This document shows, in pieces, positions 12,907 to 16,583 of a DNA stretch of 16,583 nucleotides. How positions within the stretch are numbered: position 1 is the stretch's first letter; each line of letters starts with the position of its first letter. The stretch is taken from contig JAUXGP010000008.1 in the NCBI GenBank assembly GCA_030621995.1, forward strand, positions 1 to 16,583, read 5' to 3'. The notes below the pieces were generated by a model. That model did no database searches. It saw only the letters and a program-made list of their open reading frames with translations, and was not told the DNA's origin. The stretch is from Psychrilyobacter sp. (GTDB taxonomy: Bacteria; Fusobacteriota; Fusobacteriia; Fusobacteriales; Fusobacteriaceae). The position numbers and the translations under genes were made by a program.

Positions 12907-13872
12907 ATGACATATACAAAAGAATTAATTAGGATAGAGGAAAATATTGAGGTTCTTATAGATTCCCTGAGGGATGAGTTTACCCAAAAAGAAGCCAAAA
13001 GACTGATAAACTCAGGCGGGAAACGACTGAGACCTCTTTTTCTTATCCTTTCTGCCAAGGCTGGAACAATTGACAGCAGGTGTTATCGAGCGGCGGCTTC
13101 TTTGGAAATTCTCCATACATCGTCCCTGATCCATGACGATATAATTGATCATGGAGATATGAGGAGGGGGCAGGAAACCACAGTGAATATTTATGGCAGG
13201 GAAAAAGCTGTTTCTGTAGGAGGTTTTCTTTCCATTTTTGCCATAGATAATATTATCTCCCTGGAAGATGAAAAAGTTTCTGTCTCCATGGTGGATACAT
13301 TGGAAACTCTTTGTTTAGGAGAATTAGAGCAATTGGATCAAAAATATAATTTTCATATAAATTATTCTGATTATCTGACTCGAATATCAAAGAAAACAGC
13401 ATCTCTATTTGCTCTTTCATGCAGTATGGGTGGTCTTCTTTCAGGAGCGGCCGAGGAAACTATAGATAAACTTCATCATATCGGCTTCAATATAGGATGT
13501 AGTTTTCAGATCCTAGATGATATTATGGATATAATAGGATCGGAAAAAAAAGCAGGAAAGGTCTGCGGTCAGGATATTCGCGGAGGTATAATCACCCTTC
13601 CATACCTTCTTTTGATGGATAAAGATCCCTGCTTTAAAGAGAGGATCCTTTCAGTGACCCATAAATCCCACGGGTATGAGTTTGACGGACTGACAGATGA
13701 AGTTAGAAAAAATTCTGCCATAGAGGAGGCATATGGTATGAGCAACGCATTCTTAGACAAGGCTTCTGACCTTCTTTCTACCCTGGGATGTCCCGAGGTT
13801 GAAGAGGGGTTTTCATATATCATAAAAAAACTATACAGGCTGGAGGATTCATCGTCTATTAGTTTAGTATAG
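12907..13872 (+). CDS. polyprenyl diphosphate synthase (HepT-like)
   Basis: 321 residues, a trans-isoprenyl diphosphate synthase that builds the long menaquinone side chain from FPP and IPP. Visible motifs: GKRLRP (38-43), the first Asp-rich motif HDDIIDHGDMRRG with Asp77, 78 and 81, the KT pair in SKKTASLF, the second Asp-rich motif QILDDIMD with Asp204, 205 and 208, and GQDIRGGIITLP. Small residues upstream of the first motif (EILHTSSLIHDD, with no aromatic block at the -4/-5 positions) suit a long-chain product. One unusual point is VGGFL at 104-108, where most relatives have GD. It starts 1 nt after the HepS-like gene and is the last gene of the operon before a strong terminator. Call HepT/IspB type; the exact chain length is not determinable. 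Confidence 0.93.
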   Translation: MTYTKELIRIEENIEVLIDSLRDEFTQKEAKRLINSGGKRLRPLFLILSAKAGTIDSRCYRAAASLEILHTSSLIHDDIIDHGDMRRGQETTVNIYGREKAVSVGGFLSIFAIDNIISLEDEKVSVSMVDTLETLCLGELEQLDQKYNFHINYSDYLTRISKKTASLFALSCSMGGLLSGAAEETIDKLHHIGFNIGCSFQILDDIMDIIGSEKKAGKVCGQDIRGGIITLPYLLLMDKDPCFKERILSVTHKSHGYEFDGLTDEVRKNSAIEEAYGMSNAFLDKASDLLSTLGCPEVEEGFSYIIKKLYRLEDSSSISLV

Positions 13873-13888
13873 TAAAAAAATTCCAAAT

Positions 13889-13915
13889 AAAAGGGGAAGT
13901 CTGACTTCCCCTTTT
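13889..13915. terminator. intrinsic terminator of the menaquinone operon
   Basis: AAAAGGGGAAGT (13889-13900), loop CTG, and ACTTCCCCTTTT (13904-13915), a perfect 12-bp stem between convergent genes. T tracts are built into the stem ends on both strands, so it likely works in both directions. Confidence 0.88.
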
Positions 13916-13919
13916 AAAT

Positions 13920-14816
13920 CTATTTTTGTATATCATATCTTTTTAATATTTCCTCCGAAAGACCTTTCTTCTTCTCCTTAGAGGGTATATCTCCTTCCAT
14001 TTTCTTTTCAACTTTTGTAAAGTCTCCCAGAATGATATTTGGACTTATTCCTTCCTGGGTAAGAACGATCTTAGAGTTATCCTTCAAGGATTCTTCCACT
14101 ACTTCCAACCTCTTGAGATCCTTGGCATTCCCTACAAAATATTGCCGGGCTGCTTCATTGACAAGTTTTATGGCCTGGGCTTTTCCTTCAGCTACTTTTA
14201 TTTTAGCCTCCCTCCTCCCTTGAGCAATCTGGATGAGAGCTAATTTATCCTGTTCAGCAGCTTCAAATCTACCTGTAGCCAAAAGACGCATGGCTCGTCT
14301 CTCCTGTTCAGCTGTTTTTTGCTTGTGCATAGCTTTTTTTATATCATCTGGAGGATCTATCACCTTTATTTCCACCTTGGTTACTGTTATCCCCCATTCC
14401 TCGGCCAACTTATCCAAGGATATCTGCATATCCATAGCTATCTGCCCTCTGGCCGTCAGACTTTCATCCAGAGTCAGTTTACCAAATTCCTGTCTGAGGT
14501 TTGTCTGGGCTAACTTCATTACCGCTAGTTTCCAACTATCTATATTATAAAAAGTTTTCTTTATCTCCACTTCAGGGAAGAGAGGTCTTGCCCACACTAT
14601 ACCATCTACATTTATCTCCACATTATCCTTGGTTATGACGTTTTGAGGAGATATGTCCATGGTATGTTCCCTGACATCTCTGACCCTGGTTATCTCAAAG
14701 ATAGGAAATTGAACGTGAAATCCCGGTTCTGCAAATCGCCGGTATTTTCCAAAGAGTTCTACTATCCCTCTCTGATATTGTCTGATCCAGTATATTGGCA
14801 AATATTTTATCTTCAT
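13920..14816 (-). CDS. SPFH/band-7 domain protein (stomatin/prohibitin-like) without a transmembrane anchor
   Basis: 298 residues. Residues about 12-200 form the SPFH domain, with QRGIVELFGKYRRFAEPGFH, the ISPQNVITKDNVEINVDG strand pair and EWGITVTKVEIKVIDPP, all in family order. Residues about 165-245 are an Ala/Glu/Lys-rich coiled coil used for oligomer assembly. Relatives scaffold membrane microdomains or control proteases such as FtsH, and most begin with a membrane helix. Here the N-terminus (MKIKYLPIYWIRQY) is only weakly hydrophobic, so membrane contact must be peripheral or via the SPFH hairpin. No NfeD-type partner gene is adjacent. The start ATG follows AAAGGGAGGCGGTT. Confidence 0.9.
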   Translation of the reverse strand: MKIKYLPIYWIRQYQRGIVELFGKYRRFAEPGFHVQFPIFEITRVRDVREHTMDISPQNVITKDNVEINVDGIVWARPLFPEVEIKKTFYNIDSWKLAVMKLAQTNLRQEFGKLTLDESLTARGQIAMDMQISLDKLAEEWGITVTKVEIKVIDPPDDIKKAMHKQKTAEQERRAMRLLATGRFEAAEQDKLALIQIAQGRREAKIKVAEGKAQAIKLVNEAARQYFVGNAKDLKRLEVVEESLKDNSKIVLTQEGISPNIILGDFTKVEKKMEGDIPSKEKKKGLSEEILKRYDIQK

Positions 14817-14906
14817 AACCGCCTCCCTTTACCATAAATACATTAAATTGATCTATGATATATATGTTATGATTTTTTTTAATTTTCCTTCATTTTTTAT
14901 TTTTTA

Positions 14907-14936
14907 TTGACTTTAAACTCATTCGAAGAATATAAT
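14907..14936 (+). promoter_or_regulatory. promoter of the DMT-family transporter gene
   Basis: TTGACT (14907-14912), 18 nt, TATAAT (14931-14936), a near-consensus promoter whose start site would fall about 14943-14945, upstream of the AGGGGGGG at 14956. Confidence 0.75.
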
Positions 14937-14989
14937 TTGATGGACTATATGTTATAGGGGGGGTTAAAATTAAATATTTAGGAGAAATA

Positions 14990-15856
14990 ATGGCATTGAT
15001 AGCAGCATTAGGGATGGCAGGAGCATCTATTTCCTTTGAGGTTGCTGGTAAAAAAGTAGGGTCTCTTACGGTAAACATTATGAGGCTTATACAAGGTATG
15101 ATTTTTTTAAGTATCACTTCTTTTTATGTCAGGGGACTGCCGTTTCCGGTAGATGCCAGTCCAAAAGAATATACATTTTTAGGGATATCTGGTTTTATAG
15201 GGATGTTTTTAGGAGATTTATTTATGTTTGAATCTTTTGTTCTTTTAGGAGCTCGTATAACTACTTTGATAATGACAACAGTACCTGTAGTGACTGCTCT
15301 TTCAGCATGGATTATGTTGGGGGAAACCTTGAGTTTTCAAGAAGGGACAGCTGTTCTTCTTACCATAGGGGGAATATTTTTAGTAATGTTTAAGAGTGGT
15401 GTGAAAGGAGAGAAAAAAGAAAAATATCCAATAAAGGGAATCTTGTGTGCTGTAGGAGGAGTTTTAGGGCAGGCTTTAGGGATGGTTTTCAGTAAAATAG
15501 GTCTTGAATCATATAACCCTATTGGGGCTACTCAGATTAGAATAATAGTAGCTACAATAGCCTTTATAATTCTTATATCTATAAGGGGGAAATGGGGAGA
15601 AGTAAAAAGCGGAATAAAAAATAAAAAAGCTTTTAAATGGTTAATAATAGGATCATTTTTTGGCCCATTTATAGGAGTTACTGCGATGCTGATAGCTTTA
15701 AAAAATACAAGTGCAGGAATAGTTTCGACTCTTTCATCCACAAGCCCTATATTAGTAATTCCGTTTTGTATCTTGATATTCAAAGAAAGGGTCAGACCAA
15801 TAGAAATTTTAGGAGCTGTTATATCTGTAGGAGGAGCATCGCTTTTCTTTATTTGA
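14990..15856 (+). CDS. EamA/DMT-family transporter
   Basis: 288 residues from ATG 14990 (AGGAG 5 nt upstream). It is an inner-membrane protein of ten predicted spans made of two EamA repeats (about 1-130 and 145-288). Typical features are TTVPVVTALSAWIMLGETLS closing the first repeat and STSPILVIPFCILIFKERV closing the second, both with the conserved Pro and Glu-Arg-type ends. These proteins export or import small metabolites such as amino acids; the substrate is unknown. The frame remains open upstream to 14936, and the codons before the ATG read V-K-I-K-Y-L-G-E-I, which fits the normal start of this family (K-Y-L-G-E-I-x-A-L). The true start may therefore be a non-standard codon (ATT 14969 or GTT 14963) behind the AGGGGGGG. 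It stands alone with its own promoter and terminator. Confidence 0.9.
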   Translation: MALIAALGMAGASISFEVAGKKVGSLTVNIMRLIQGMIFLSITSFYVRGLPFPVDASPKEYTFLGISGFIGMFLGDLFMFESFVLLGARITTLIMTTVPVVTALSAWIMLGETLSFQEGTAVLLTIGGIFLVMFKSGVKGEKKEKYPIKGILCAVGGVLGQALGMVFSKIGLESYNPIGATQIRIIVATIAFIILISIRGKWGEVKSGIKNKKAFKWLIIGSFFGPFIGVTAMLIALKNTSAGIVSTLSSTSPILVIPFCILIFKERVRPIEILGAVISVGGASLFFI

Positions 15857-15889
15857 GGTATGGGAACCGAAAGAAGATTAACGATAATT

Positions 15890-15915
15890 AAGGGGAACCT
15901 CGGGTTCCTTTTTTT
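15890..15915 (+). terminator. intrinsic terminator of the DMT transporter gene
   Basis: AAGGGGAACC (15890-15899), loop TCG, and GGTTCCTTTT (15903-15912), a 10-bp stem with two G-U pairs, followed by more T residues. Confidence 0.8.
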
Positions 15916-15987
15916 ATTTATATATACATGTTACAATACACTATGAAAAATTAAAAAATAACTAATGTTTTTTTTATTATATTGGAT

Positions 15988-16008
15988 GCAGCGTCACGTT
16001 GCTTTTTT
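15988..16008 (+). promoter_or_regulatory. small terminator-like hairpin in the bioA leader
   Basis: GCAGCG-TCA-CGTTGC (15988-16002), a 6-bp stem with one G-U pair, is followed by six T residues (16003-16008), 35 nt upstream of the bioA start. It has terminator form and is separate from the one ending the DMT gene, so it could act as a leader attenuator or end a leftover transcript. The stem is short and no competing antiterminator is evident. Confidence 0.35.
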
Positions 16009-16043
16009 ATTCGGTTAAGAAAAATAAATGGAGGTAGAATAGA

Positions 16044-16499
16044 TTGGAAAATATTTGGTTCCCGTATACACAGATGAAGACGATGAGTCCGCCAATCCAC
16101 ATAGAAAAAGGAGAAGGTGTTTATATATACACTGAAGATGGCAGTAAACTTATAGATACGGTATCTTCCTGGTGGTGTGCAGTTCATGGATATAATAATA
16201 CAGAGATAAATAATGCTATAAAAGATCAGATAGATAAGGTATCTCATATGATGCTGGGTGGGCTGGTACATCCACCTGTTATAGAGTTCAGTAAGAAAAT
16301 CGCAAGTATTCTTCCCGGGGATTTAAATCATTGCTTTTTTTCCGACAGCGGATCTGTAGGAGTGGAAGTGGCTCTAAAGATGGCAGTTCAATATTTTAGT
16401 AATAGTGGGGAAAAGAAGACAAGATTTATATCTTTTACTGATTCATACCACGGAGATACATGGAAAGCTATGGAGGTAGGAGATGATCCGGATTATTTC
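16044..16499 (+). CDS. bioA: adenosylmethionine-8-amino-7-oxononanoate aminotransferase, N-terminal part only
   Basis: About 152 codons of genuine sequence. The start is TTG 16044 behind GGAGG with 9 nt spacing, and the protein begins MENIWFPYTQM as BioA does. BioA is the PLP-dependent class III aminotransferase that makes 7,8-diaminopelargonate in biotin synthesis. Seen here are SSWWCAVHGYN (with the substrate-site Trp pair), SHMMLGGLVHPP, the PLP phosphate loop SDSGSVGVEVALKMA and SYHGDTWKAM. The catalytic lysine lies further on and is not in the window. Homology ends at about GDDPDYF (16497-16499), after which a high-GC sequence continues in frame by chance. The full enzyme is about 430 residues. 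Probably the first gene of a bio operon. Confidence 0.92.
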
Positions 16500-16583
16500 G
16501 GCGAGGTCGAAGCGACCTGGACTCCCGAGCTTCGCCGCCTGCCCGGCTGGTTGTCGATCCTGCCCCCGCTCTTTGCCATCCTG
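16500..16583 (+). other. high-GC segment of foreign origin joined to bioA (probable chimera)
   Basis: By direct count 57 of the last 83 bases are G or C, against strongly AT-rich DNA everywhere else, and codon choice switches to GCG, CTG, CGC and CCC. In the bioA frame it reads PELRRLPGWLSILPPLFAIL, which does not fit BioA and resembles the first membrane segment of NhaC-type Na+/H+ antiporters (W-L-x-L-L-P-P-L-x-A-I) from a high-GC proteobacterium. With only 84 bases the family call is tentative. The sharp edge within a conserved gene suggests an assembly join between two organisms rather than natural transfer. Confidence 0.75.

Noticed and set aside
14233..14550. 105-codon plus-strand frame inside the SPFH gene
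   Set aside because: It is antisense to a well-conserved domain and its Ser/Cys-rich translation is typical of a shadow frame.

Overview
The window is AT-rich, tightly packed bacterial DNA with strong purine-rich ribosome binding sites (AGGAGG type), TTGxxx-17-TATAAT promoters and many clean intrinsic terminators. A YiaD-like OmpA lipoprotein, further small lipoproteins and a low-GC gene style point to a diderm low-GC anaerobe. My best guess is a member of the Fusobacteriota (Ilyobacter/Propionigenium/Psychrilyobacter type). This is an inference from gene style, not from a marker gene.

Layout. 1-2000: cell-envelope and metal genes: an OmpA-domain lipoprotein (minus, cut by the window edge), two tiny lipoproteins (plus), and an HMA metal-binding protein with a C-terminal Asp-Cys-Cys tail (minus). 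2200-4400: a sterol-desaturase-family membrane hydroxylase (plus) converging on a SulP anion transporter without a STAS domain (minus). 4400-7400: a region rich in gene debris. It holds a TPR-like fragment, an intact ddl preceded by what looks like the last codons of murB, an unrecognised 117-residue gene, a 5'-truncated and frameshifted permease, a thioredoxin-like gene whose tail resembles a CobW-type GTPase, and an EAL-domain tail. 7400-9600: a likely redox-responsive unit, with an HxlR regulator and a Cys-rich PAS-GGDEF protein (minus) divergent from an FMN-reductase-like flavoprotein. A 14-2-14 palindrome sits just upstream of the flavoprotein promoter. 9675-10830: a DeoR-family repressor divergent from a 53-residue protein gene. 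The promoter of the small gene carries GAAAC repeats in 10-bp phase, and a perfect 20-bp hairpin follows the gene. 10962-13872: a four-gene menaquinone operon (menA, menG/ubiE, a probable small HepS-like subunit, and a HepT-like polyprenyl diphosphate synthase). 13920-15860: an SPFH/band-7 protein (minus) and an EamA-type DMT exporter (plus). 16044-end: the start of bioA, which breaks off near 16499 into about 84 bases of high-GC sequence that does not belong to it. This is most likely an assembly chimera.

How the genes work together. In the menaquinone operon, HepS-like plus HepT would make the polyprenyl diphosphate tail, MenA would attach it to 1,4-dihydroxy-2-naphthoate, and MenG would methylate the product. 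All four are packed with gaps or overlaps of 1-11 nt. The two regulator-plus-target pairs (HxlR/flavoprotein and DeoR/small protein) both show convincing operator-like DNA and are the most testable regulatory predictions here. I found no tRNA, rRNA, CRISPR array, complete insertion sequence or recognisable riboswitch.
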